Source: Tetrahymena thermophila SB210 (taxonomy: Eukaryota > Ciliophora > Oligohymenophorea > Hymenostomatida > Tetrahymenidae). Taken from it: DNA of 64,000 nucleotides. Positions 49,501 to 61,636 of the stretch are shown piece by piece. The notes under the pieces are model-generated. The model was given only the letters and a program-made list of their open reading frames with translations, had not been told where the DNA came from and did not search any database. Every line of letters begins with the position of its first letter. Positions within the stretch are counted from its first letter, which is position 1. Made by a program: the position numbers and the translations under genes. The stretch lies in NCBI RefSeq assembly GCF_000189635.1, contig NW_002476251.1:124001-188000 (forward strand), written 5' to 3'.

Positions 49501-52121
49501 ATGAAATTTGCTCAATTAATTTCTTCAAAAACTGTTCCCGAATGGAAAAAATCATATTTAGACTATTAATTGTTAAAGAAAACATTAATACCTTTTAAGC
49601 TCACTTAAAAATTATGTGTTAAAACTAAGTTTTATAAGGGAGAAGAATCAATAAACCTTGTAGGAATGAAGTAAGATGATCAACAATTCTAAAAATTTAA
49701 AGAAATGTTCGAAAGTAATTTGATATCTGAAATTGATAAGATAAATTAATTTTTCCAATTCAAATTACTAAATGTAATTCATATTTGGAAAGGATTATAT
49801 GAATCATACTTACATATAAATTGCAAAAGAAAAAAACTAGAGTCTGATTTTGATAAGTAATACAAAAACTTAAAAACAGCCTTCCATGCATATTACAGAT
49901 AGATAAGACTGCTTAGAGGTTATGCTGATATAAATAAAGATGGTGTAAGGAAAATTTTAAAGAAATACAAGAAATATACAAGATATATTATCACAAGCGA
50001 TGATCTAGTTGAAAAGTATGAATTTTTCGATTAATATTTAAATTGCTAAAGAATAAATCTTTTTAGTTTGCAAGAATATATTCGTTTAGATTTTAGTTTT
50101 ACTCTCAATTATATAAGAAAAGTTGAATAATTCCTATTTAAAAGATTTTTTCAAAAAAAATGACATATTTGAACTGATTAAATGTCAATTGATTTTAATA
50201 TAAAAATTGTTTTATTTGTGAATCTAAAAATTAAATTAAAAAAATCTTTTTATCTTTTAAAAATTATTTCTATTATTTTAATTAGAATTTAGTTTAAAAT
50301 CAGAGATGGATTTCTTTAAAGAAATGAAGAAAAACTGAATACTTTAATAAGTGAAGTAGAAGCAGTTTATCTTAGCTTTTTTTACACAAGATTTAATCGA
50401 AAAAGAGGTAAAGAAGAACTAGAAAAGGCATATAATTTTTAAGGAGATTCAAGCAATCTTTTTATGTTTGGTATCTTTACTGGGCTTGCTATTTTGCTTG
50501 TTTGTTTAATTTTTTATGGGGTATCCTAAGATGAGACGAGTTCAGGTACAGATGCTTTTAGTTTAATATTTCCAATTTATCGTGGAATCGGTCTGATCAT
50601 TTTGTAAAATAATTATGATGCTGTATTTATTAATTGAATTTATCTCTTTTGATACTTAACATTAGGTATCAGTGGTTAATTGGGTGGAATGTATACATTT
50701 GGGAGAAGTATTAAGTTAACTATAAATTGATTTTCAAGTTTAATCATCACTTCAGCACAGTATCTCAGATTCTGTAGAGGGCTGCTATATTTACATTTCT
50801 TTTTTTGTTATCATTTTTTGCCTTTACCTTAGTAAAATAGCATGAATAACCTACATTATAAGGAATATTACCCTTGTTGGTATGGGTGGCATTTTTAGGT
50901 TACATCTTTTTCCCTTCTGAGAAATGGTTTAATCCTTAAGGTAGAAAGTATTTCTATAAACTCCTAAAATTAATCCTTTGTATGCCTTTCAGGAAAATGG
51001 AGTTCAGAATAGGCTGGGCAACAGATCAGTTAGTTTCTTTTATTACTCCTTTAAAGGATATTGTTACAGCTATACTTTTCTACACTTGTGATTTTAGTTC
51101 TAACAAAATAGCTTCAGATAGTAAGTTATATTTTAATTCTTAAAATTGAGGCTATATCAGTTTAACAATTTATATAGGAACAAGCAGTATTTAATAGATA
51201 ATCTTAACAGGCTTTGTTATGGCAACTATCCCTTCAATAATGAGAAGTATTTAATGTTGTAGAGCAATGTACGATGAAAAAAAATATTTCGGAACAAATA
51301 ATTTTTATAATTTACTTAAGTATCAAAGTTCTTTATTAACAAGTATTTTAAGTTTTATGCTCTCTCTAATTAAATTTAATAAATGGGATTCTTACTAAAC
51401 TCCTTTCCTTGTTGTTTGGATAATCAGTTCTGCTGTTTCTACTCTTTACAGTTATTATTGGGATTTAAAAAAAGATTGGGGTTTCTTGACCAAATCTAAG
51501 AATAAATGGTTGAGGTGAAATATTAAATTTTAAAAGAATTTATTTATTTATTCATTCATTTTAATAAAACAGAGATCATTTGGTCTACAAAAACCCTAAC
51601 ATATACTATGCAGTCTTTATAAGCAACTTTATACTCCGTCTTGCTTGGGTATTCAATATATCACCAGGTTTCCAGGTTAGTTTTATCCCAAATAAAGATT
51701 TGTTTAACTTTGTTATTGGGCTTTTAGAAATGTTTAGAAGGTAAACATTTTTTAAAGATTATCTTATTAGATATTTAAAATTTATTTGTTTAGGTGCTAA
51801 TGGAACTTATTTAGGGTTGAATTGGAACATGTGAAAAACTGTGATAGTTTCAAAGCAGTTGATGACACTTCTCTTGCTATTAAGAATCTTGATAGTACAA
51901 TCGAAAAAGATTACTAAGATAGAGACTAAGACAAAATGGACAGACTTAAATAAAAACAAAATTTAACAATTCACAAATAAGCAATGTCTAAGCACTTAAT
52001 TGAAAACATAAAAAACCACTTCTTTTCAAAGTATTATCAAAAAGATAAGTCTTAGGAAATTAATAAAATAAATAAAGAGATAAATATATTTAAAAATAGA
52101 ATATATTCAAAACTAAATTGA
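49501..52121 (+). CDS. SPX-EXS phosphate transporter (XPR1/PHO1/SYG1 type)
   Basis: Six exons, 49501-50121, 50293-50603, 50666-51120, 51178-51514, 51573-51740 and 51794-52121, total 2220 nt or 739 residues. An SPX domain opens the protein (MKFAQLISSKTVPEWKKSYL, then DYQLLKKTL; later AFHAYYRQIRLLRGYADIN and VRKILKKYKKYTR); SPX domains bind inositol pyrophosphates to sense phosphate status. Membrane helices begin near 275. EXS hallmarks follow: FPIYRGIGLIILYQWLIGWN, the FRIGWATDQLVSF block, YWDLKKDWGFL (WDxxxDWG), LRLAWVFN and RRCQWNLFRVELEHVKNC, the classic RRxxWNxFRxExEH motif. Products export inorganic phosphate across the plasma or Golgi membrane. The end of exon 1 is the weak point: the chosen donor is GTTGAA at 50122 and the acceptor is at 50292. 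Confidence 0.93.
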
Positions 52122-53021
52122 AAATTAAGTTTTTTTTTAAAAAAAACAACTCTTCATTTAAACAAGAGTTATAAGATTTACATTTTATCATAAAAATTAA
52201 AAAAATTTATTGCTATTTTTGTCACATTTATCATAGAATTAGCAAGCTAGTTAAAAAATCATTAATATTATATGTTTTATAATTAAAATTATTGAATCTT
52301 ACAAATTTCTTTTTGAATTTATCATTATTATATTTTTCAATTTAAAAATATTTTAAGTTTAAAAAAATGTATTAATTATTATTATTACATTTATTAACTT
52401 AAAAAATAAATTATATCATTTAACATGATTTATTCAGATTTGTTCAAATAATATATTGAATTTAAAAAAATGAATGTTATTATTTTAAATCTTAAAAACT
52501 TCAATAAATAAAAAATATATTAATTTAAATACAAAATGATTCACTTAGGTTCATCAATTTATTTAAAAAACTATTATCGTTTTAACATAATTTATTTAAT
52601 GCTTTAAATAAAAATTATTAATGCTTATTTGTTTATAATAATACTTATTATAAAATTAAAAATTAAGCTAAATCAATCTAGTTGTTTTACTTATTTTCAC
52701 TCTCAATTTTAATTTTAATAATTAATTAATTTAAGAAAGATTAATTTAATTACTTTTATATATTAGCAAAAAAAATATATTAACAGTAAAAAATAATAGT
52801 AACCCCTTTATTAATCAATTATTTATTTATTTTATTTGAAATTCATAAAATTTATAAATTTTTAAAACTAAATATTTTTAATTTACTTTAATACATATAA
52901 TTTAGTAGTTTATTTGTTTATAAGATATAAATTTGTTTAAAGATTTATATTTATATTTAGCAGAAAATTTAGTATTAAAAATATTTTATAATAAGAATGT
53001 AAAAAAACATTGTTAAATATG
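52122..53021. other. convergent intergenic spacer
   Basis: 900 bp between the 3' ends of the SPX-EXS gene (+) and the pseudokinase-MORN gene (-). Plus-strand frames at 53010-53267 and 53695-53961 are opposite-strand shadows of the latter. No gene supported. Confidence 0.65.
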
Positions 53022-56000
53022 TCAAAAAATAGAATATATTTTTTGTGGATTTTATGTTGGATTTTGAGGTTTCTATTCCAGCTCAAATGTTGCTATATGT
53101 TCTGGAGTATCATTTTGTATTCTAGCTATAGGAGAAATGGCATTAACTTTCTCTATTTATTCAACAAAATCCTATTCTTACTCCTATATACCAACTTAAT
53201 CATTTACTTCTGTATAGTACTAAATAGGGTAGTCTTGATTTTAATCTTTACTACCCTACATCTCTAGAGATTTTATATATTCTTTGTCTATTTATTTTTA
53301 TTGTTCTTCATTTTAAAAGTGAAAAAGACACTCTTCAGTATCTAATCTAACTTATTTTCTTCTAATACGCTAATCTTTATAGTATTTTACAAGGAATTTT
53401 TGCTTGCTTCTAGTTATTTCAATACCATGGCCATGTTTTTTATCATCAAAAAATTCACCTTAATAAAAAATTATATCTGATGAAAATGGATATCTTAGAA
53501 CACCAACCCCATTTCTTTTATCATTTCTGAATTCTCCTTCATATATTTCTTTACCATTTTTTCTTACTTGCTTACCATAGTTATATTTTAAACCTTTTCT
53601 ATATTCACCCTAAAATTATATTTTTTTGCTTTTAAAGACACCTGGTCCCTCTCTTATACCATTTCTGAAGAATCCTTCATAAACACCCTTATTTTTGTTG
53701 TATGTCAATTTACCTTTTCCATTAAATTCATTTCTATCAAACTACCCTTCAAACACTGATTTATTTTTTAAGATGCATCTACCCTATCCGTGCATTACAT
53801 ATCTAATTTTTTTTCATTTAATTTTTAATATTATTTTTATTATTAAAAAGGTAATTAGAAAATATATAAGTGTTTTCATTAAATTTTTTGAAATATCTAT
53901 CAGTTTTCAGTTTATTGTAAAAATTTATAAAAGTATTTACGTTTATGTTTCTAAATCGTAAATAACTTCTCCTTCATAAGAAAGATAGGTAGGATGACCA
54001 TCAAAAAATATCTAACCATGTGTAAGGAAATTATTTTCAAAGTTTCCTCGATATAGAACTTACTTTTTATTTGAATATTCACCTATCCCGTTATACATTC
54101 CTTGATGTATGTAGCCTTCATAAAAATGTTAACTATTATAATTTATCTTTGTAAAGTATGGGACTGTTGGATCAGGGTGATATTTTATTGTAAGGGAGTT
54201 AGTTTTCTTAAAAATAAGGAAACCATCTTCGAAGCGACTACACCTAAAATTTCCCACAAAACAAAGGCCTGACAACATAAAAGTTGTATTGTATGGTTAA
54301 TCTTTACAAAATATTTCGTTTAAATAATTTCCTATTGTTTTGTCTTAAGAATTAAATAGCTCTAGAGGATGAAAAAATTGAATTGAAAAAACAGAATGAT
54401 CTAAAACAACACAAGTGTCATTGAGAATATAAATAGTCTTTTGTTTTGAATTTTATATTACTATGGGGATATTATCAGCTGCACAAATAGTTCCTTAATC
54501 ATTATCAAAGAACCCTGTAACTTTATTTCCAAACAAATCTTCATACATTTTCTTTTAGCTTTTCCAGTAAGTTAAAAATTATTAAATGAGAGCTAAATAG
54601 TTGAGACTTTTTGATTCCTCAATCCTCTTTAAAAATGCTCCTTCCATTTATTCTTACTATTGTTGCTTCACATTCTTTATCTGTGTTATCACATCTTTTT
54701 CTAATAAACTTTCTATTGAGCTATTTATAGGAGCTCCTCTCTCATCATATGAAATTTATGAGTAGGGGTTTCCAGAAATAGTATCAATAACTTCAATCTA
54801 ATAAAAAATATATTTTATCAAAAAAAAACAAACATTTTTTTAAGATTTTTACATTTTATGGAACACAATTGGAAGAGAAGTATCCTAGTATTATATCATT
54901 ACTTGGGTTTATTAATATACCTTCACCTTTAATCACGTCTTTTAAACTAAAATGAGTTATATTAAGCTCCGGATTGTGAAGTATGTAGCTATTCTTATAG
55001 CTATCTCTATAATAGACAATACAATCTTTATAATTCACCCAAACAAATGTATTACTTCCTGTTATAAAAATACTTTCATTAGTTCCTTCTCTTTGACATT
55101 TTTCTATTTCTGAAGAGATATCTAAAACCAGATTATCAGAATATTCCAAAAGCTTCTCATAATTATCTATACCTGCTGCAATTTTTGTATTTAATTTCAA
55201 CTGTTGAAGTAAAAAGCTTGCAATTTCTTCACTAGAGCTTCTTATTTCAGAATCATAGACTATGCTCATTTAAATAATTTTCAAGTAAATCTTGTTAAAT
55301 AAAATAAATTAAATAAAATTAATTATAAAATAACTTACATCTAAAATATCTGGAGGTATTTTTATTTTAGTAATTGATGCTTCGCTGTTTTCTAAATTTT
55401 GATAAGAACTCTAATTACTCTTTTGTAAATATTCTTCTTTCTCTTTATTTAGGATTGTAGAAAGATAGTAAGGATTTTTTAATTTTGCCAATTCTTAAAT
55501 ATAATCACTATTATTAACTAGGTTTATAAGAGGTTTCTTAAATATTGTATGGAATAGGATTGAGCCTAAAGCCCAGATATCACATTTAGCTCTTTGCATT
55601 TCCATGTTTCCTACAAATACTTCTGGCGCATATTCGTTACGATTTATAGTTTAATTAGAATTTTAATGATGTTTTTATTTTTAAATGATTTGTTCATTTA
55701 TCTCAGTTATATCTAATGATACAACATTTGAAATTGAAAAATCATAGTGATACAATTAAATCAGTGTAATAATATTAGGTAGATAAATTTTTCCTCCTTT
55801 CCTATAAAGTATATTAGTTCCCCAATAGTTGATCAACCCAAATTATTCATTCAAATGCAATGCTAGTGCTATCTGGTATAGCTGATATATCTCTATAAAT
55901 GTTAAATCAGAATTCAAAGTAAGTTTTTCATCATATGTCTCTGAAAGTACATACCAAACCTATTCATTCATATAAAAACCATAGTATTTTAAACAAAATG

Positions 56001-59000
56001 AGCTGCTTCTCTTAATAAGAGGATAGAAATCATCACTAAATATTTTTTCAACGTTAGGAATTTTTGTAATTTAAAATTTTTAGCTAGTATTAAATTTAAA
56101 GTAGCCATATCCATTTTAACCATTAAAAAATGAGTTTCCATTTTATTATCTCGAACCTTCATTGGTGTTATCAATCGAATCTTTGTTTTCACCTGTAAAA
56201 ACCAAATCTTCATTTGTGAATACAAGAATTTCATCTTGCATAAACTTACCTTTCAAAGATATATTATATTATTTATCTAATTTCATGTAAAAATATTATT
56301 AAAGTATATTCTCTTCTTTTTTATTTGGCAAAATTTCTTTTGAATCTTTTGGGTAAGATATATTATTAGCATCTTCCTATTTGCTCAAATTATTTTAATT
56401 ATTTGTTTAATCACTTTGTAAGTTTTATTATGTCTAAATCTAACTCTAAGAGCCTTCTTTTAAATAATGATCATTTTCCTAAATAGAAATATATTATGAT
56501 GATTGCTCTTATTTCTTATCAAATCTACTACTGCTCTACACTATAGACTTAGAATGAGAATTCATTTAAAAGTCATTTACAGATTCTAACTAATTTTCAG
56601 ATTATGTAGGATATCTCTGATTGGAGTGAGAAGTTACTTTAACTTCACCAACAGATTGCATTGATAATTTGTTTTTAGTGTACTGCAAGGAATGTTCCGA
56701 TTTTTCTTCAATCTGTTCTAGTTATTTCTAAACACGAATATAATATTATCTCTACAAATCATTTTATCCCTGCATAGCTTCTAATTCGATTTAACCTTAG
56801 CGATTAGCTCTTTCTTGATCTTGAAGCTACTTTTCTCTTTGTATTTCTTCTGTTTTTTTCATATAAAAATACTTTAGGATATTGTAGTTAATTTTTTCCA
56901 AAGAGAATATTTATGTAGCTTTAAGGATATTTTAATTTTTAACAATCAAGAGTCTCAAAGACTGCACATCTAATGGAGTACTAGCGGCTGATTAAATGGA
57001 CATTTTTAGCAAATTCTTCCTTTTAAAAAAATCATAATTACTAATACAGTTTCCTATAGAGTAATTTTTTCCTGGTGGAAAAAGGATGTTGTATCCTATA
57101 TGAACTAAATCTTCGTAGTGTTGCTTAAGAGTAGATGTTATGTATTACATTTGAGATTTCTCTTTAAATAAATAAATTTTTGCTAAAATGCTAGTTTTAA
57201 CATCTCTCGTTTAAAGCTGAAGTAATTGCTGATACAACTACTTTGAAAATAAATTTTAATCTGTTTACTCTGTTTCATGCTAATTTTTCTTTCTCTTTTT
57301 AATCTTAATAATATTTCCTTAACTTTCTTGTAGTGTGTAAACTTCAGCTTTTTTAGTGAATTAAGGAGGCAATGAATTCTTTACCAATGCTTTTGCTACC
57401 CTTTTTTATTCCTTTGTTACCTATTCTGATACTTTATCTAAATTTTTTTTTATAAAAAGCTTGCATAAATAGTCTCTCATTAACTCATAGTATCCGTGCT
57501 TTAAAAGGACTTTTAAGAGAGAATATGACTATAAAACATTCTTTTGAAGAAAAACACCTCCTCTAAACAATAATTTAGCTAAAATAAGATTATCAAAAAG
57601 CTTAAATTAACTTTGTGAAATATTTGAGATTATAGTGAATACACAAAGGGCACCAAAATAATCTTTTTCTTCTTATGTAAAGACACATTTAGATAAAAGA
57701 TACAAATCATATGCTTCTATTCTACTTTTAGCTATTTCTTTTAATTCTTCTAGACTCTCCTTCACCTTGGAGTGTCTTATCTAGCACTAAATTACCATGA
57801 CAGCTAAATAGGGCTTTTTATGTTTCTCTTATAAACTTGGTTGCAGCAAATTCAAAATATCTTTGTACAATCCATTATAGCATAAAAGACTATAAAGTAT
57901 TTGAATAGATTTTTTCTCGCCTAACAGCAGCAATAAATTATAGCATCTGAGCCCTAAAACAGTGTTTTGATCTATGATAATACTTTTTTCTCCTAACATC
58001 TATATTGAATCATAATAAAGCTCCTATATTTATTAAAGTTAGCTTAATTTAATAAATAATTTATAAGTTAGAATTTCAAATTATTATACCATAAATTTAA
58101 AAATATAATAAAAAAATGCATAGTACTTTGAAAGCAAAATTTATCCAGTTCTATTCTTGTTTTTTTGTTAAAATTTCATTGTTAATAATACAACTTTTTA
58201 TTGCTAACCATTCCTAGTTCTTTCTAATATCTAAAGGGGTTAAATGATAAAGCTAATCTTTCTCCTTAACTGTAATTTCAGAAGCAAAGACTAAATCATT
58301 ATCACTTTCATCAATTAGAGTCTACTTGTTGTGAATTTTTTAATAGAATTTAACCATCTCATTATATAAAAAAATACTGTGGCGAATACCACTTACTTTC
58401 ATATTCTTTAGTCTCTCAATAATTTTATTTAGGATATTGGTCAATTAATCTTTATTTTCTCTATCTTCTTATCTCTATTTATTTATATCGCTTTGCATGT
58501 CGCTTTTAACGTTTATCATATACTTCCTATCAGGATCATAATAATAGTGAACAAAATTAATAAGGTTTTCTCCTCCGAAATATAAATCCTTTCTCAATAA
58601 ATCTTCCATAAAATCTCCATGAGATTAACCAAAGCAGTCAAACAAGCCTATTAATATTTACATCCCTCCTATCTTTGGTATCATAGGTAAATTATGAGGG
58701 CAATGATTAAACCCAAAATTCATTATATTTTTTAGAGAAGCATAAAACGCATCTACTAAATTTCCCTAAACAACCAAACATAAATTGTGCATTAAAGATG
58801 AAATGATATCATCATCCTTTTCAGTGAATTTAATTTCTTAATTTCTATCTTTTTATAAGGCCTTCATGAGTAAGCTTGCAGTATATGACCCTTCATTTGA
58901 AAGTTGCTTTAAAGTTTCTATTGCTAATTTTTTTTATTCACTATTGGAGTAAAAGTAATTGTAGAAATCGTGAGTTTAGAACTGATGTACTCTATATTAT

Positions 59001-59257
59001 CCTGCATGATACATTTCCATTATTTTATCTGAATTAATTTCTAGAAAGTCACACAAAAACATTATTTAAGCCTTAGGTATTGAGCTATTGTTTGTAATTA
59101 CCCAAAGCTGATCTATTTCAATCAATTTTAAATCGCTGACTTCAAGAGTTTACTTTTCTGAAAGCCTTTAAGCATCAGAGTCTTATTTATTTATGTTCCT
59201 TCCCTCTTTTTCTGTATTAAGTTTAGGTGTCTTAGGATTGGCTTAAGATTACCTCAT
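53022..59257 (-). CDS. giant pseudokinase-MORN repeat protein
   Basis: Five exons, 59257-58127, 58023-55339, 55290-54853, 54797-53941 and 53802-53022, total 5892 nt or 1963 residues. An N-terminal helical-repeat-like region (1-900) of no recognised family leads to a charged helix and Gln-rich linker. A kinase fold then lies at about 1010-1245, shown by a YAPEVF (APE) element and KCDIWALGSILF (DxWxxG). In it HRD reads LIN, the HRDxK Lys is Trp (LINYWGTNIL), and DFG is replaced by PNI, so metal-binding and catalytic Asp are both gone: a pseudokinase. The C-terminal third carries MORN repeats (about 1645-1840), e.g. FYEGYIHQGMYNGIGEYSN, VFEGQFDRNEFNGKGKLTY, VYEGFFRNGIREGPGVFKS and IYEGEFRNDKRNGVGVLRY. 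MORN repeats bind membranes or cytoskeletal partners. A frame without ATG stays open upstream to 59500, so a further 5' exon is possible. Confidence 0.85.
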
Positions 59258-59930
59258 TTCTTCTAATTTGAAATGCAGATTGAAAATAAATATACTTAGT
59301 ACTTGATTTAAAGCTAAAATCCTATTTTTATTGAACTTTGATAACTTTATTAACTATGAATTAATTAATAATAAACTAACTTTTTGGCTGGAATAGTAAA
59401 TAGTAATAATTAATAAAGGATGATCAACTACCAATTAGTAGATACATTTTGGATCTTTTTTAAATTATTCAAATTATTGATTAATTGATTGATTATTCTT
59501 TCATTTAAAAAACCAATTAAATTGTAATTTATATTTATTATCGTTTTGCTTTTTAAATCTTATCAAAAATTAGACAGTTTCATGCTTTGATAAAAAATTA
59601 ATATTTGGTAATAATTGGTATCGAAATTTGTGTTTGATCAAAAGAATCGAAATTATATTAATTACTAAAAATTTCAAATATTAATTTTTAATGAAAATAA
59701 TAATATATGTACACATTAATTAGATGCTAATATCTACTAATGCTTGAAATAATTAATTATAGTGAATCTATTTTTTACATTAATAAATAAAGAAATAAAG
59801 GCCTATTTAAATTTTAATTATAATCAACTCAATTAATAATAGTACCTTAAAAAATATTTTATTTACACAAGAGATATAATTAATTTACTTATTTAGATAT
59901 GATATTGAAATAGTAATAGAAATTGATAGA
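59258..59930. other. spacer, possibly with a missed 5' exon of the pseudokinase gene
   Basis: The minus-strand frame of the pseudokinase gene continues open and coding-like from 59258 to about 59500 (81 codons without TGA, no ATG), reading e.g. KCIYQLVVDHPLLIITIYYS. The rest, 59500-59930, is A+T spacer. Confidence 0.45.
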
Positions 59931-61226
59931 TCAGTAATTTATATAAATTTAATCATCGTACTTCACAAAATCGTGAGGAAAAATAAAGTGTTATTAAATA
60001 TTTTATTAGTTTTTTTGACAATTTTGTTATTGTTGAAGTAAGTGAACTCCATTTTCAAGATATTTTTATTACATTTTTTAATAATGTTTTTTAGAAGAGT
60101 TTTAACTTTAGACATTTCCAGTTGTTGGTGATATCTAGTAGTAATCTTGATCGCTTTAAGGCTAAGGTGTTTATGAGATTTGTACATTTTATTTTAGTTA
60201 TTACATATAAGAATTAAACTCTTATCGGTGAGCTTCTGTAGGAGAATATAATTGTCTTGGAGGTTACAACGGTCTCAGAAGCATTTTTTGCTTTTTATCG
60301 TATTAAGATGGATTTTTTAATTTAATCAATTTATTGGTTTCATTCTTTTTTGGTTTTGGATCAAAATTGCCTATTATTTCATAATGGCCTGGTCCTGGGT
60401 TTTCATTTTGAATATCATCATAGTTATTTTCATTAATGAATTTATCATCTTCTAAATACCTTGGCGATAGCTTTTTAGGACTTCTTGAAAAACTTCTTCC
60501 TTTATAATTTTGTTATGTATTTGGAATAGATATCAAACTAAAATCTTATTTAGCAAACATTCTATTTATATCTATTTCATAAAGTGTATTTCCTCTCTGC
60601 CTAGATTTACTTTAATTCCCAAACTTTGGATCTACAAATTCTAGCGAAGGACTTTCATTATTGCTATGAGAGTTTTAAGGATATTTAAGGTTTTATGCAT
60701 TTAAAAAAGATTCGTCTCTCTTCGACTGAGCAAATTTAAAGGATATACCTTTCTTTTATAGATAATTATCATTAATATATTTAGCTGGTCCTGGACTCAA
60801 ATTCTGTCCATCAACAATAGATTTTCGTCTATTTAACATTTTTTTGTTAATAAGTTCAGTTGTTAAGTATTTGCTTAGTGTTTCATTTGTATTAATAGTT
60901 GAGGGCTCTGTATATATCTTAGCTGTAGGAGCTTTAGGTTAAACTAATTCATACTTGACACTATAATGTCCAGGTCCTGGAAGATGTTAATTTATAATTT
61001 GAGGCATATTTTAATCAATAGGACTGCTAACCTCACTTTTCATTCGATGTGATCTCTTTTTATTATTTTCTCTTTTGTCTAAACTTTTATTTTCCCTTTA
61101 TTTGATCGGTGTATTTTATCTTTCATTATTTTATAAAAAAAATTAAGGAGACTATTAGGCTTTAGCTGAAAGCTGTTAAGAATTATCATCAAAAATAATC
61201 CTTTTATGATGTATATAAGGAAGCAT
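59931..61226 (-). CDS. sperm-tail PG-rich repeat (SHIPPO/STPGR) protein
   Basis: A single exon of 431 residues (ATG 61226-61224, TGA 59933-59931). Three Pro-Gly repeats of the STPGR type are visible: LPGPGHYSVKYE (82-93), LSPGPAKYINDNY (143-155) and NPGPGHYEIIGNF (276-288). Proteins with these repeats decorate axonemal and other stable microtubules, which fits a ciliate. The regions between repeats are polar and probably disordered, and the C-terminal 120 residues are very Gln-rich. No membrane segment or enzyme motif. A cilium or cortical-microtubule location is inference from the family. Confidence 0.88.
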
Positions 61227-61636
61227 TAAAAATTAGGAATTAATTATTATTTTTAATTTGGTAATTATTATAAAATTTGTTTTTTATCCAAACAAAAACC
61301 ATAAACATTATCTTTGATTTTAAACCATTCTTTATAATAATTTATTTTTCTTATTAAAAAATGGAGTCACATCTCAAAATAATTCATTTTAATTTTTGAA
61401 AATTTTGAAATTCCAAAAATCTTTTATAATTAGAAAGAAGAGGCTCATTAATATCTTTAGAAAAAATATAATTAATTGAACGTCTGATCAGAGCGTTACA
61501 TTAGATTACAAAATAGGCCCAGTAAAATTTGGTAATTTTTTAAAAAAAAAGATATTTTCCATTTGGTGAAAGGAAAATAATAAATAAATAAATAAAAAAA
61601 ACAAATTTTTTGTAATTGAGAAAAAAAGAAGTATTT
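61227..61636. other. divergent promoter region
   Basis: 410 bp between the divergent SHIPPO (-) and LRR (+) starts; A+T rich, no element recognised. Confidence 0.55.

Noticed and set aside
53010..53267. Plus-strand hydrophobic frame
   Set aside because: It overlaps antisense the C-terminal exon of the pseudokinase-MORN gene, whose minus-strand frame has clear repeat motifs.
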